Shown here piece after piece: positions 27,458 through 35,538 of a DNA stretch of 61,706 nucleotides. Source of the stretch: Nitrospira sp. (GTDB taxonomy: Bacteria > Nitrospirota > Nitrospiria > Nitrospirales > Nitrospiraceae); the NCBI GenBank assembly GCA_015903945.1, contig JABMDL010000005.1:1-61706 (forward strand). The letters are read 5' to 3'. Each line of letters starts with the position of its first letter. Positions within the stretch are counted from its first letter, which is position 1. The notes beneath the pieces were generated by a model. That model was not told the DNA's origin. It made no database searches and saw only the letters and a list, made by a program, of their open reading frames with translations. Both the position numbers and the translations under genes were made by a program.

Positions 27458-28017
27458 GCCGCGTCTCCCTGACCAACAGAGTCTGGAAATCCTGTGCCGG
27501 TGTTCTCCTCTGTGTGGTAGCACTCGTTTCGCTCATGCCGAATCGGGAGGCTGCCGCCCTTTCCGTAGAGGTCTGGTATGGCCCGGAAGATGAACCGCTC
27601 CGACGAATCGTTCAACTCTATGAGCAAGCGACACGATACATTTTTGTCGCAGTCTATGGGCTGACGTCTCCACAGGCGGTCAAGGCGCTGATCGCGGCGG
27701 AACGACGGGGCGTCGATGTCCGGGTCATCACCGATCGGGAACGGATGAATGACGGCAAACAACGAGCGGCGCTGGCGGCGTTGCGCGAAGCCGGGATCCC
27801 CATCAAGATCAATCGGCACGACAATCTGATGCACCTGAAACAGGTCGTGATCGACGACGAAGTGAATACGAACGGCTCGATGAATCATACGACCAGCGGC
27901 AATCGTTTCAACGATGAGCGGGTGGATGTCATTCGTGACTATGTTGTGTCAGCCAAGGCCCGTGAGAAGTTTCTCTCGATGTGGAAAGACCCAGACCGCT
28001 TTGAGGAATGGAAATAG
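27454..28017 (+). CDS. Exported phospholipase D-like nuclease (single HKD)
   Basis: 187 residues. The first 35 contain a hydrophobic signal segment (AGVLLCVVALVSLMP) followed by EAAALSVEV. The single HKD motif is complete: HLKQVVID gives His127, Lys129 and Asp134, with NGSMN behind it. Single-HKD exported proteins of this size resemble the Nuc endonuclease of Salmonella, which dimerises to make one active site. It probably acts on nucleic acid or phospholipid in the periplasm. It overlaps the hypothetical gene upstream by 4 bp. Confidence 0.85.
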   Translation: MSRVSLTNRVWKSCAGVLLCVVALVSLMPNREAAALSVEVWYGPEDEPLRRIVQLYEQATRYIFVAVYGLTSPQAVKALIAAERRGVDVRVITDRERMNDGKQRAALAALREAGIPIKINRHDNLMHLKQVVIDDEVNTNGSMNHTTSGNRFNDERVDVIRDYVVSAKAREKFLSMWKDPDRFEEWK

Positions 28018-28048
28018 CGGGTGAAGGGTTAGGGGTGGGGAGTTAGCA

Positions 28049-29323
28049 GTGAATATCAAAGAAACCGACATTGTGGTGGTCGGTGCCGGTGGGGGCGGGG
28101 CCGTGCTCGCGCTCGCACTGGCTCAGAAGGGGATCAAGACCATTGTCCTGGAGCAGGCCCCGGGACCGCCGAGCGGATTGCGGGGAGAAATCCTCCAGCC
28201 GAACGGGCAGCGGGTTCTCGATCAGCTGGGATTGTTACATGCCCTGCCGGCGGACGCCACCCGTACCGTCAGTAAATTCCACTTTTGCCGCGTCGGCGGT
28301 GAACGGCTTTGCACGGTGGACTATGGAGATCTGCCGCCGCCGTATAATCGGGCTGTGGTGACGTTGCCGAACGTGGCACATCACGCCATTCTCAATGCCA
28401 TCCAAGGGGAAGCATCCGTCGCGCTCTGGTACGGCACCTCGTTCACCGCACTGATTCGAGAAAACGGTCGAGTAGCAGGTCTCACGGCGAAGAGAGGAAC
28501 GGACGAGGTCACGGTGAAGGCCAGGGTGGTGGTCGGCGCCGATGGAGCTTTTTCCAAAGTCCGGGAAGCGTTGCACATTCCCGCTGATCTGCATCTCTAT
28601 CCACAGGGCTATTTGATCGCCATTATCGATGCCCCTGAGCCGATCACCGAGGCGAAATATTTCGTCGGCAAGCGGACCATCCTCGGTATGTTTCCCGCCG
28701 CCGGGAACAAGGTCTATCTGTTTTACATGATCGATACCGGGTCCTATGATCGAGTGAAAGCACAAGGACTGCCGGCATTGCAGCAGGCCTGGACCGCGAT
28801 CGACCCTTCCAGTGAATCTCTGTTTCGGGCATTGACCGATTGGAAGCAGACCGCGTTTATGCCGACCGGCCGCGTCCGCACCCCGACATGGGTTGCCGAC
28901 GGGGCGGTGCTGATCGGGGATGCGGCCCATGCCATGAATCCGCATGCGTCACAGGGCCGGATGCAGGCCATGGTGGATGCCATGACGCTGGCGGACCTCT
29001 TACCGGATTGTCTGACGGCGAACGATTACTCGGCAGGGCGGCTCAAACAATTCGAGACCACACGCCGACCGCAGGTCACCATGCTTCAGAAACTGGCCGA
29101 TGAACAAGTGGTGTACTGGAATACCGCGAACCCGGTTATTGCCTGTTTGCGTGACCGTGTCTTTCGCACGTTGGATGGCAATGCCCGGCTGCGCTATCGC
29201 GTCCTCTCGACCACAGCAGGTCTTCGCCACAGCCCTCCATTCGGCATGCTCGATCGCCTGATGGCGGCGGGATTGCTGCCCGATCCGTCAGCGGACAGGA
29301 TCGCGGTAGGAGGCGCTCAGTAG
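28049..29323 (+). CDS. FAD-dependent monooxygenase (UbiH/PHBH family)
   Basis: 424 residues from a GTG start. The dinucleotide fold VVVGAGGGGAVLALALAQKG is at the N-terminus (the usual GxGxxG), the DG motif is VVVGADGAFSKVR near residue 163, and the FAD ribityl-binding LIGDAAHAMNPHASQGRMQA lies near 289. This is the pattern of class A flavoprotein hydroxylases. Substrates in this family range from quinone precursors to aromatic compounds and polyenes; nothing here fixes it. The next gene follows after 1 bp. Confidence 0.85.
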   Translation: MNIKETDIVVVGAGGGGAVLALALAQKGIKTIVLEQAPGPPSGLRGEILQPNGQRVLDQLGLLHALPADATRTVSKFHFCRVGGERLCTVDYGDLPPPYNRAVVTLPNVAHHAILNAIQGEASVALWYGTSFTALIRENGRVAGLTAKRGTDEVTVKARVVVGADGAFSKVREALHIPADLHLYPQGYLIAIIDAPEPITEAKYFVGKRTILGMFPAAGNKVYLFYMIDTGSYDRVKAQGLPALQQAWTAIDPSSESLFRALTDWKQTAFMPTGRVRTPTWVADGAVLIGDAAHAMNPHASQGRMQAMVDAMTLADLLPDCLTANDYSAGRLKQFETTRRPQVTMLQKLADEQVVYWNTANPVIACLRDRVFRTLDGNARLRYRVLSTTAGLRHSPPFGMLDRLMAAGLLPDPSADRIAVGGAQ

Positions 29324-29324
29324 G

Positions 29325-30083
29325 ATGATGCTGGCAGGAGATTGGACGATCGAGGGTTTGCCGGATGGCACGCACAAACTCTTAAAGTCATACGTGAATG
29401 ATGTGGTGAAAACCTATGGAAATGAACTGAACGGGGTATTGCTCTATGGCAGCGCGGTCCGGGGTGAATTCATGCCGGGCCGGTCCAACCTTAACATTCT
29501 GCTAGTGATGTCATCCTATGATCTTACGGTCTTGAAAAAGTATAACGGGATTCATAAGCGCTGGAGCAAGGAACAGGTGGTCGTGCCGCTATTCCTGACT
29601 GCCGCAGATGTCCAGTCCTCTGCGTCCGTATTCCCTCTGGAGTATCAGGACATTCACGATTACCATCGATTGCTGTGGGGGCAGGATCCCTTTGTCGGGC
29701 TTCACATTGATACCCGTCATCTGGCGATGGAAGTGTTGCAGGCCCTGCGGGGCAATCTGCTCCGCCTCCGCCAGCGGCTCGTAGAAGGACGGAGCACCGA
29801 GGAAGCGATCACCATTCTCTTGTCGCTTTCGATTACCGGACTCCTGCCGGCGCTTCGAGGGCTGCAGCGCTTGCTGAGTCGTCCTGTACTGTCTCATGGA
29901 GAATCATTGTTAAAGGACCTCGAATCTCATGTGGACCTCGATCTGACGGGACTCCGCGATGCGTGGCTTCTGAAACGGGGGCACATCTCTCCAGGCCAGA
30001 AAGAGCTTCCGCGGCTCATGGATCGATACATCGAGAGCCTGACGCGCCTTGCCGCGGCTGCGGAAACGCGGATCACCATATGA
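29325..30083 (+). CDS. Nucleotidyltransferase-fold protein, degenerate active site
   Basis: 252 residues. The N-terminal part has the nucleotidyltransferase glycine-serine turn, LLYGSAVRGEFMPGRSNLNI, but the two catalytic aspartates of the usual S-D-x-D are replaced by asparagines (SNLN). It is therefore probably inactive as a transferase, and may have a regulatory or substrate-binding role. The C-terminal half is helical (LRGNLLRLRQRLVEGRSTEE) like the HEPN-type partner domains of such proteins. Start ATGATG, with 29328 also possible. It sits between the monooxygenase and the TPM protein, overlapping the latter's first possible start. Confidence 0.68.
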   Translation: MMLAGDWTIEGLPDGTHKLLKSYVNDVVKTYGNELNGVLLYGSAVRGEFMPGRSNLNILLVMSSYDLTVLKKYNGIHKRWSKEQVVVPLFLTAADVQSSASVFPLEYQDIHDYHRLLWGQDPFVGLHIDTRHLAMEVLQALRGNLLRLRQRLVEGRSTEEAITILLSLSITGLLPALRGLQRLLSRPVLSHGESLLKDLESHVDLDLTGLRDAWLLKRGHISPGQKELPRLMDRYIESLTRLAAAAETRITI

Positions 30084-30091
30084 GGGTGTGC

Positions 30092-30829
30092 ATGGAGAGA
30101 CAAACCGGCTTCGCCGTCCTGAGCCTGAGCCTCGTGCTCTGGGCTGGTGATGCGCAGGCCTCATTCTACGATCGTCCGAAGGAACGTGTGCCGCTTCCGA
30201 GCCCCATCGGCTATGTCAGCGACCATGCGCAAGTCGTGGAACAGGCGTGGAAGGAGCGCATCCGTTCCGTCTGCATCGATCTGGAAAAGAAAAGCGGTGT
30301 TGAGATGGTGATCGTGACGGTGCCCAGCATCAAGCCGTATCCCTCGGCGACGGCCTATGCCGACGCCTTGTATGAAAAATGGCAAATCGGCTCGACGCAG
30401 CAAGACCATGGGCTGATGGTGTTGGTGGCGGTGGAGGAGCGGCAGGCGGCGATGGCCCTGGGGCGACAAATGTTTCCAGTCATCACGCCGACGATCAGAA
30501 GTGAGGTCAGCCGTCTGTATCTTCAGCCTGCGATTGAACGAAGGCAATTCGGCGAAGGGTTATATCGGACGGCGGTCGCGCTGGCGACACCGGCACAAGA
30601 GGCGCGCCTTACGCCCCCGACACGGACCCGGATTAAGGGGCTCGGCCTGTGGATTACGCTCGGGACCACCATTGCGGTGGTCTCGTTCTTCTGGTGGATC
30701 AGCCGGCCTGATCTGCGCCATCCCTATCGGCGGATTCAGAAGGGAGAATATTGGGGGACCGGCCAAGGTGGATTCGGCGGCAACTGGGGGGGATTTGGTG
30801 GCGGCACAAGCGGGGAGGGGTATCGATAA
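30092..30829 (+). CDS. TPM domain membrane protein
   Basis: 245 residues. A signal-like N-terminus (MERQTGFAVLSLSLVLWAGD) is followed by a TPM domain: GYVSDHAQVVEQAWKERIRS, then KKSGVEMVIVTVPSI, and a region ending near residue 170. One membrane helix (GLGLWITLGTTIAVVSFFWW) and a Gly-rich tail (GQGGFGGNWGGFGGGTSG) complete it. TPM proteins face the periplasm or thylakoid lumen; some have phosphatase activity, many are assembly factors. ATG 30080, overlapping the previous stop, is an alternative start; 30092 has AGGG in a better place. Confidence 0.8.
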   Translation: MERQTGFAVLSLSLVLWAGDAQASFYDRPKERVPLPSPIGYVSDHAQVVEQAWKERIRSVCIDLEKKSGVEMVIVTVPSIKPYPSATAYADALYEKWQIGSTQQDHGLMVLVAVEERQAAMALGRQMFPVITPTIRSEVSRLYLQPAIERRQFGEGLYRTAVALATPAQEARLTPPTRTRIKGLGLWITLGTTIAVVSFFWWISRPDLRHPYRRIQKGEYWGTGQGGFGGNWGGFGGGTSGEGYR

Positions 30830-30830
30830 C

Positions 30831-31583
30831 ATGAGACATACATTGACTCTGATGGGCTTCGCGATCCTTGCCCTGTGCGTAGCCGGGTGTGCCGTCACGG
30901 CCAACGAGGCCAAGCCTGCGTCGGCCCCCTCGAATGACCTCACTGATGCGGCGATTGAACGCTATATTCGCACCCACCCGGAAGTCATTGTTCAATCGCT
31001 CCAGGCGATGGAAGCGAAGCGTGAAACGGAACAACGGGAACGTCAAAAAGTAGCGCTCGCAACGAAGCAGAACGAACTGCTTCACGATCCAACCTCTCCC
31101 GTCAGCGGCAATCCGAAGGGTGGGATCGCGTTGGTCGAGTTCTATGATTACCGTTGCGGCTACTGCAAGAAGGCGGCGTCGGCAGTCACTGAACTCCAAA
31201 AGGTCGATCCCAGGGTGCGGGTGGTCTACAAAGACTTGCCCATTCTGGGCGAGCCATCAGAGCTCGCTGCCAAGGCTGCGCTGGCGTCGCAGGCCCAAGG
31301 CAAACATCAAGTCTTCCACGAGGCGCTGCTCGCCTCTCACGCCGACATGACCAAGGACGAAATCTTGAAGATCGCTGTTGCCGTCGGTCTCGATCCGAAA
31401 CGGCTGGAAACAGACATGGCCAATCCCAAATGGCAGGCCGTTATTGATAAGAACCGCGCGCTCGCGCAAGAGCTCGGCATCTCAGGGACGCCCGGTTTTA
31501 TTGTGGGGACAGAACTGGTGCCTGGTGCATTGGATTTGAACGGGTTAAAAGCACTCATTGGCCGTGCGGGACAGGGAAAATGA
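30831..31583 (+). CDS. DsbA-like thioredoxin-fold lipoprotein
   Basis: 250 residues. The lipobox VAGC places the lipidated cysteine at residue 20. A charged helical linker (ERYIRTHPEVIVQSLQAM) precedes the thioredoxin fold, with active-site C109-G-Y-C112 in FYDYRCGYCKKA and the cis-proline in SGTPGFIVG. This layout matches Com1/BdbD-type disulfide oxidoreductases. It would oxidise or isomerise disulfides of exported proteins. It starts 1 bp after the TPM gene and is likely cotranscribed. The open frame extends far upstream but only the ATG at 30831 gives the lipoprotein signal. Confidence 0.88.
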   Translation: MRHTLTLMGFAILALCVAGCAVTANEAKPASAPSNDLTDAAIERYIRTHPEVIVQSLQAMEAKRETEQRERQKVALATKQNELLHDPTSPVSGNPKGGIALVEFYDYRCGYCKKAASAVTELQKVDPRVRVVYKDLPILGEPSELAAKAALASQAQGKHQVFHEALLASHADMTKDEILKIAVAVGLDPKRLETDMANPKWQAVIDKNRALAQELGISGTPGFIVGTELVPGALDLNGLKALIGRAGQGK

Positions 31584-31668
31584 CCAACTCAGCGATGCTT
31601 GACCGGAGCTAACGGAGAGGCTGAGAATGGGCCGTGATTCGAAGATTTGCTAACAGGCAACTGGAAAC

Positions 31669-32295
31669 ATGAACATCGCAGTGATCGGAGCTTCAGCCGG
31701 GATCGGGCTTCAGGTCACCAGCCTCGCGATTGAGAAGGGGCAGGAGGTTACTACCTTATCGCGCCGGATCGTCCCGCTGCCGGATCATGCCAAGTTGAGA
31801 CGGGTGCAGGGCAGTGCGACCGATCCGCACGATATCAGGACTGCAGTGGAAGGGGCCGAAGCAATCCTTGTCACGCTCGGTGTGAAAAGCCCGTTAGCCA
31901 CCACGCTGTTTTCAGACTCTGCACGGCTTCTGCTCCAAGTGCTCAAAGACACGGGTTCCTCCCCAACGCTCATTGTGCTGACCGGATTCGGTGCAGGCGA
32001 CAGCTGGGCCTACAACACTTTCCCTATGAAACTCATGTTCACGCTGCTCCTCAAGAAGGTGTACGCCGACAAGAGCGAGCAGGAACGGGTGATTGCTGCC
32101 GGCTATCCGCGCTGGGAGATCGTGCGTCCCGGCCGGCTCACCAACGGTACGTTAACGGGTCACTATCGAGTCTTGGATAAGCTGGTGGAAGGAATGAAGG
32201 TCGGAGCGATTTCCCGTGCGGATGTGGCTCACTTCATGGTGGCCCAGGCCGAGTATCCTACTTGCCTCGGCAAATACGTGGGGCTCACCTACTGA
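31669..32295 (+). CDS. NAD(P)-binding SDR-like protein
   Basis: 208 residues: MNIAVIGASAGIGLQVTSLA holds the G-x-x-x-G-x-G dinucleotide loop, followed by VQGSATDPHDI and VLTGFGAGDS. It belongs to the atypical short-chain dehydrogenase group called NAD(P)H-binding or NmrA-like, often flavin/biliverdin reductase-like (IVRPGRLTNGTLTG). Substrate unknown. It stands alone between the DsbA-like gene and an attC-like site that begins 17 bp after its stop, so it might itself be a captured gene. Confidence 0.82.
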   Translation: MNIAVIGASAGIGLQVTSLAIEKGQEVTTLSRRIVPLPDHAKLRRVQGSATDPHDIRTAVEGAEAILVTLGVKSPLATTLFSDSARLLLQVLKDTGSSPTLIVLTGFGAGDSWAYNTFPMKLMFTLLLKKVYADKSEQERVIAAGYPRWEIVRPGRLTNGTLTGHYRVLDKLVEGMKVGAISRADVAHFMVAQAEYPTCLGKYVGLTY

Positions 32296-32311
32296 GATCG
32301 ATAAGGATGTT

Positions 32312-32371
32312 GTCTAACGACTGGTTGCAGCCGATGCCGCGTAGCGCCGCTGCTGAACCTGACGGTAAGGC
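32312..32371 (+). repeat. attC-like integron recombination site (b)
   Basis: Starts with GTCTAAC, a perfect R'' core (RYYYAAC), continues GACTGGTTGCAGCCGATGCC and ends GCTGCTGAACCTGACGGTAAGGC. The arms TTGCAGCCGA and GCTGAACCTGAC are those of common attC sites; the final core is GGTAAGGC instead of GTTAGGC, so the right end is damaged or atypical. 60 bp, the short end of the attC range. Confidence 0.6.
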
Positions 32372-32414
32372 AATTGGTGTAAGAGGATCGGCCGAAACAT
32401 TGTTGGGTTGCAGG

Positions 32415-32942
32415 ATGGTCGCCGTGCTGAAGTGCATGTTTGACACAAGGGCCTTCAACCTCATTTTGGATGAAGGCTTTCCGCTTGAGAGCCTGAAAGA
32501 TCGTGTAACGGCGTATGCCGCACATGTCCAGCGCGACGAGATCAGCAATACGAAAAACCTCGAACGAAGGTCGGCTCTTCTCCAGATATTCAAGGACGTT
32601 GTTTCAGCGTCGGTGCCCACAGATTCCTTAGTGCTTAGCGTGTCGCGTTTAGGCGAAGCTCGCTTGGGTGGGGAGCGTGTCATTCCAACAGAGTCTGCGG
32701 TTTGGGGTGTCTCGCGTTGGGGCGAAGCCAAGTGGACGGGGAATGACAACCTCTACACACCGATCAAGACAAGTCTTGACACACTGAACAAACGCAAACC
32801 CAACAACGTACAGGACGCACTTATTGGGGAGACATCTATAAAGGGCGGGTACGTCCTCGTGACTGACGACACGGATCTAGTCAAAGTTACGAAGGGGTAC
32901 GGAGGTACGTGTGCTTCTCTCGAGGAGCTCCTACGCCAGTGA
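32415..32942 (+). CDS. PIN-like domain protein in a cassette
   Basis: 175 residues. The start region (CMFDTRAFNLILDEGFPLES), the middle acid-rich helices and the C-terminal GGYVLVTDDTDLVKVTKGYG resemble a PIN-type nuclease fold with conserved aspartates at Asp10 and in TDDTD. The segment VSRLGEARLGG is repeated shortly after as VSRWGEAKWTG, a small internal duplication. Alternative start at 32436. It is bracketed by attC-like sites (b) and (c), as a mobile gene cassette would be, and its stop lies 10 bp before site (c). Partner antitoxin not visible. Confidence 0.68.
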   Translation: MVAVLKCMFDTRAFNLILDEGFPLESLKDRVTAYAAHVQRDEISNTKNLERRSALLQIFKDVVSASVPTDSLVLSVSRLGEARLGGERVIPTESAVWGVSRWGEAKWTGNDNLYTPIKTSLDTLNKRKPNNVQDALIGETSIKGGYVLVTDDTDLVKVTKGYGGTCASLEELLRQ

Positions 32943-32952
32943 CGCCGCTGCA

Positions 32953-33033
32953 AGCTAACAACCGAATCAAAGCGGACCGTCGCCAACGTCGCTTCGCGAC
33001 CCCGACTCCGTCTGCTCATGCGGCACGTTAAAC
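32953..33033 (+). repeat. attC-like integron recombination site (c)
   Basis: 81 bp from AGCTAAC (near-consensus R'') to GTTAAAC (perfect R' core GTTRRRY). The arms CAAAGCGGACCG and CTGCTCATGCGGCACG and a central GTCGCTTCGCGAC hairpin fit an attC. It lies 10 bp after the PIN-like gene and 8 bp before the pRiA4b-type gene, the expected position between two cassettes. Confidence 0.62.
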
Positions 33034-33041
33034 CGCACAAG

Positions 33042-33662
33042 ATGCCATCTCGCAACACTATGCGAGCGAGCGGCCTACGCCTACAAAGGCAGGGCCGTAA
33101 GCCGATGCAGCTCCTGCTGCGAATAACAATGGCGGAGATCACTCCGTCAATCTGGCGCCTGATTCGCGTGCCGGATCGATTTACCTTGCATCAATTGCAT
33201 CGCGTCCTGCAAATAGTGTTCAGCCACCTCGACTGCCACCTCTATGCGTTCGAATTGGAGTTGCGTCACTTTGAGGCTCCGGACCCAGAATCGGAGGCCG
33301 AAGATGCCACGGCCACCAGGCTCTGTGATCTCGCTCTCTCTCCTGGTTCACAGCTCACCTACGTCTACGACTTCGGCGATGGGTGGAAGCACGATATTGT
33401 CGTGGAGGCGGTACTCCCGATGCCGTCGAAAAACGGGCCAGACTGGTCGCCTCGGCTTCTCGATGGCGAACGAGCTGCACCGCCGGAAGACGCCGGCGGA
33501 CCGCCGGGGTTCATGGACGTGATGGAGGCGTTAAAGGATCAGAGCCATCCACGGCACGAGGAGATTCGCAACTGGGTTGGGAGCACGTACGACCCCGGCA
33601 CATTCAACGCGTGGGCAGTCGACCAAGCGTTAGCGCTCGCCGTCGCCTGGGGCGCAGTGTAG
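33042..33662 (+). CDS. pRiA4b ORF-3-like protein
   Basis: 206 residues from ATG 33042. The family features are LLLRITMAEITPSIWRLIRV, then LHQLHRVLQIVFSHLDCHLY, LTYVYDFGDGWKHDIVVEAV and GGPPGFMDVMEAL. Plasmid pRiA4b ORF-3 proteins have no established function and are frequent passengers of integron arrays and plasmids. Later ATGs at 33060 and 33105 are possible starts. It follows the attC-like site (c) directly; I see no attC after its stop, so it may be the last cassette or a fixed gene. Confidence 0.8.
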   Translation: MPSRNTMRASGLRLQRQGRKPMQLLLRITMAEITPSIWRLIRVPDRFTLHQLHRVLQIVFSHLDCHLYAFELELRHFEAPDPESEAEDATATRLCDLALSPGSQLTYVYDFGDGWKHDIVVEAVLPMPSKNGPDWSPRLLDGERAAPPEDAGGPPGFMDVMEALKDQSHPRHEEIRNWVGSTYDPGTFNAWAVDQALALAVAWGAV

Positions 33663-33800
33663 CTCTATTGGGGGCGAAGAAGTGAGGGTGGCGTGCGCAT
33701 TGACTTGGTTGGTGCGCTGCCATCAGAGTTTTCTCATTGGATAGCCTCATTGACTTCTTTTGCGCCGATCTCTAGACTTCGCCGGTCTTCCAGAAAGATC

Positions 33801-34118
33801 ATGGATCAAGAATCGCTCACGCAAATCCAGCAACTCATCGCCGCATCGACTAACACCCTTCGTGGAGAACTCGCGGACTCCAAACGGCACGCCGGTGTTC
33901 TGGCGGAAGGGCTCCGTCATGAACTTCAGCTTGTGGCCGAAGGATTTCAGATGCATCTCGACCGGCGTCATGCCGAAGATCGATCCTTCCTTGAAGAACA
34001 ATTCCGCGAAACACGCGCACTCATCCAGCTCTCATATGGCCAGATTCAGGAACGTGTAGAGCGGTTGGAGCAGCGCGTTCGAACCATCGAACAGCATCTC
34101 GGCCTGACTATTCAGTAG
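33801..34118 (+). CDS. Small coiled-coil protein
   Basis: 105 residues from ATG 33801, almost entirely predicted helix rich in Gln, Glu and Arg (QIQQLIAASTNTLRGELADS, then QIQERVERLEQRVRTIEQHL with heptad spacing). No signal peptide or membrane segment. It resembles small hypothetical proteins of similar composition but has no domain I can name. The frame starts earlier at 33693, where codons look non-coding. Confidence 0.55.
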   Translation: MDQESLTQIQQLIAASTNTLRGELADSKRHAGVLAEGLRHELQLVAEGFQMHLDRRHAEDRSFLEEQFRETRALIQLSYGQIQERVERLEQRVRTIEQHLGLTIQ

Positions 34119-34146
34119 TCCCCTGCGAAAACGAAAGTGTAGTGGT

Positions 34147-34590
34147 CTAAGCGGCAGACTCCCGTCTCGGCACGACCCGCCCTTCTTCCAGATCTTGCAG
34201 ATCCGACCAGGCGGTGATGTCGGTGCGTGACGGATCGATCGCGTCGAGGTATTTCTTGAACTTTTTTTCGCTTTCCGTGGAACTCGGCCCGCGCGCCAAG
34301 AGCTGTTGATTCCATTCTTCCAATTCAGCAGGCGAGTGTCGCTTGGCAGCCCGTGCAAACCACGCCGCGACTCCTTCGTCGGTGGGATTGGCCCTGACGG
34401 CGGCCGTGAACTGATCGCTGGTGAGGGCGGAAAACTCCAGCAACCGCTCATCCATCGGGCAGGGGTAGATATATTCGCCTTCTGTGCCGGCAAGCACCGC
34501 CCGGCATTTGTCGATCATGCGGGCCACGTGCACATGGCCTGCAATCTTGACCTTCATGCTGCGAGGAAAACCGGTGCGTAAGTCCATCAT
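34147..34590 (-). CDS. DUF5069 family protein
   Basis: 147 residues beginning MMDLRTGFPRSMKVKIAGHV. The features LRTGFPRSMKVKIAG, HVARMIDKCRAVLAG and YIYPCPMDERLLEF are those of the DUF5069 family, whose function is unknown. The last part (residues 75-147) is helical and charged. Its start overlaps the stop of the DUF3386 gene upstream (TAATG), so the two are translationally coupled. A larger open frame in this register runs upstream to 35295 but lies antisense-like over the DUF3386 gene and is not coding. Confidence 0.8.
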   Translation of the reverse strand: MMDLRTGFPRSMKVKIAGHVHVARMIDKCRAVLAGTEGEYIYPCPMDERLLEFSALTSDQFTAAVRANPTDEGVAAWFARAAKRHSPAELEEWNQQLLARGPSSTESEKKFKKYLDAIDPSRTDITAWSDLQDLEEGRVVPRRESAA

Positions 34591-35267
34591 TACACAAGCT
34601 TGTGATTCTTGAAAATCAGACTTTTGACGATCACAGTGCCGTTCTCGAACGAAATGATGCGCCGTGTCGCCGGGAGGTCCGATGAACCGACACGCACGTG
34701 GCTGTCGGTAAAGCTCTCGACGTTGTTCAGCTTGCCATCGGTCGGGGAGTAATAATAAACGGTATACTTGGTCGTCAGGTGTTTCTGGTCCTGCGTGAGG
34801 GCACTCTCTTCCACATTGATCGTGAAGGCAAACGGCGTCATGCCCGGATGCGCCATGCTGCGATTGATTTGCGTGATGCGGTTGTCCTTGAGTCGATAGA
34901 ACGAGTTTGAGCCATGGATGACGAGTTTGGTGCCCATCGGGTGGCCGTCCTCTTCCATGGTCAAGGTATACTTGCCGTCCGATTCTTCGAAACTGCGCGG
35001 CCCCCGGTGGACGGCGATCATGCCGAGTTGCTCCTGTGCCCACTTCTGCACATCGGCGTCGCCAAGTTGGACTGAGACTTCCCGCGGGCCTTTCACCATC
35101 ACCGGACCGCTCGTTTCCTTTCCGTTGATGTTTACCGTGAGATCGGCAGTAAAGCCGGTGAAACCCTTCGGCCAGCGCGCGGTGTTCTCGAACGCCCGGC
35201 GCAGTAACTCGCGGGCTTGAGGGTCGTCTGCTACGGTCGGTTGTGCGGTCGTATGGTGGCTCATCAT
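34590..35267 (-). CDS. DUF3386 family protein
   Basis: 225 residues. DPQARELLRRAFENTARWPK, GFTGFTADLTV and the C-terminal RRIISFENGTVIVKSLIFKNH match the DUF3386 family, known mainly from cyanobacteria and a few other groups. No signal peptide; probably beta-rich cytoplasmic. Function unknown. It heads a two-gene unit with the DUF5069 gene. Its presence outside cyanobacteria is a useful taxonomic marker. Confidence 0.72.
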   Translation of the reverse strand: MMSHHTTAQPTVADDPQARELLRRAFENTARWPKGFTGFTADLTVNINGKETSGPVMVKGPREVSVQLGDADVQKWAQEQLGMIAVHRGPRSFEESDGKYTLTMEEDGHPMGTKLVIHGSNSFYRLKDNRITQINRSMAHPGMTPFAFTINVEESALTQDQKHLTTKYTVYYYSPTDGKLNNVESFTDSHVRVGSSDLPATRRIISFENGTVIVKSLIFKNHKLV

Positions 35268-35538
35268 GCATCTCCAACGTTAAGGACTCGTTCATTCAGC
35301 GGCTGATTATACCTGCCGGATCACAGCACGCTCAATGGCAGACATTGTTCTCCGGCCGTGCTCTCCCTGATGAGACGCGTTATGTTGGTTGCACAGGGCA
35401 AACCCTCTGGGAATTCTTCTGAAGCCGGTATATTCCAAATCTCTGCTTGACTCTGCTATACTCCGCACATTTTTCTGACCGCCTTTGTGTCGTTAATCAG
35501 TGTTGGGACGAGTGGCAAGAGGCGGGAACTGAGAAAGG
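35268..35538. other. Divergent intergenic region
   Basis: 271 bp between the minus-strand DUF3386 gene and the plus-strand basic protein, so it should hold both promoters. TATACT near 35456 could be a -10 box for the plus-strand gene, but no convincing -35 box sits 16-18 bp upstream. I see no gene. Confidence 0.4.

Noticed and set aside
34147..35295. 382-codon form of the DUF5069 gene
   Set aside because: The first 235 codons lie over the DUF3386 gene in another frame. The family start and the coupled ATG are at 34587-34590.
35383..35425. Possible GEMM (cyclic di-GMP) riboswitch
   Set aside because: GCACAGGGCAAACC matches the 5' part of the motif, but the GACGCAAAGC half and the second stem are missing.
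35451..35462. TTGACT and TATACT as a promoter
   Set aside because: The two boxes are only 4 bp apart, so they cannot be -35 and -10 of one promoter.
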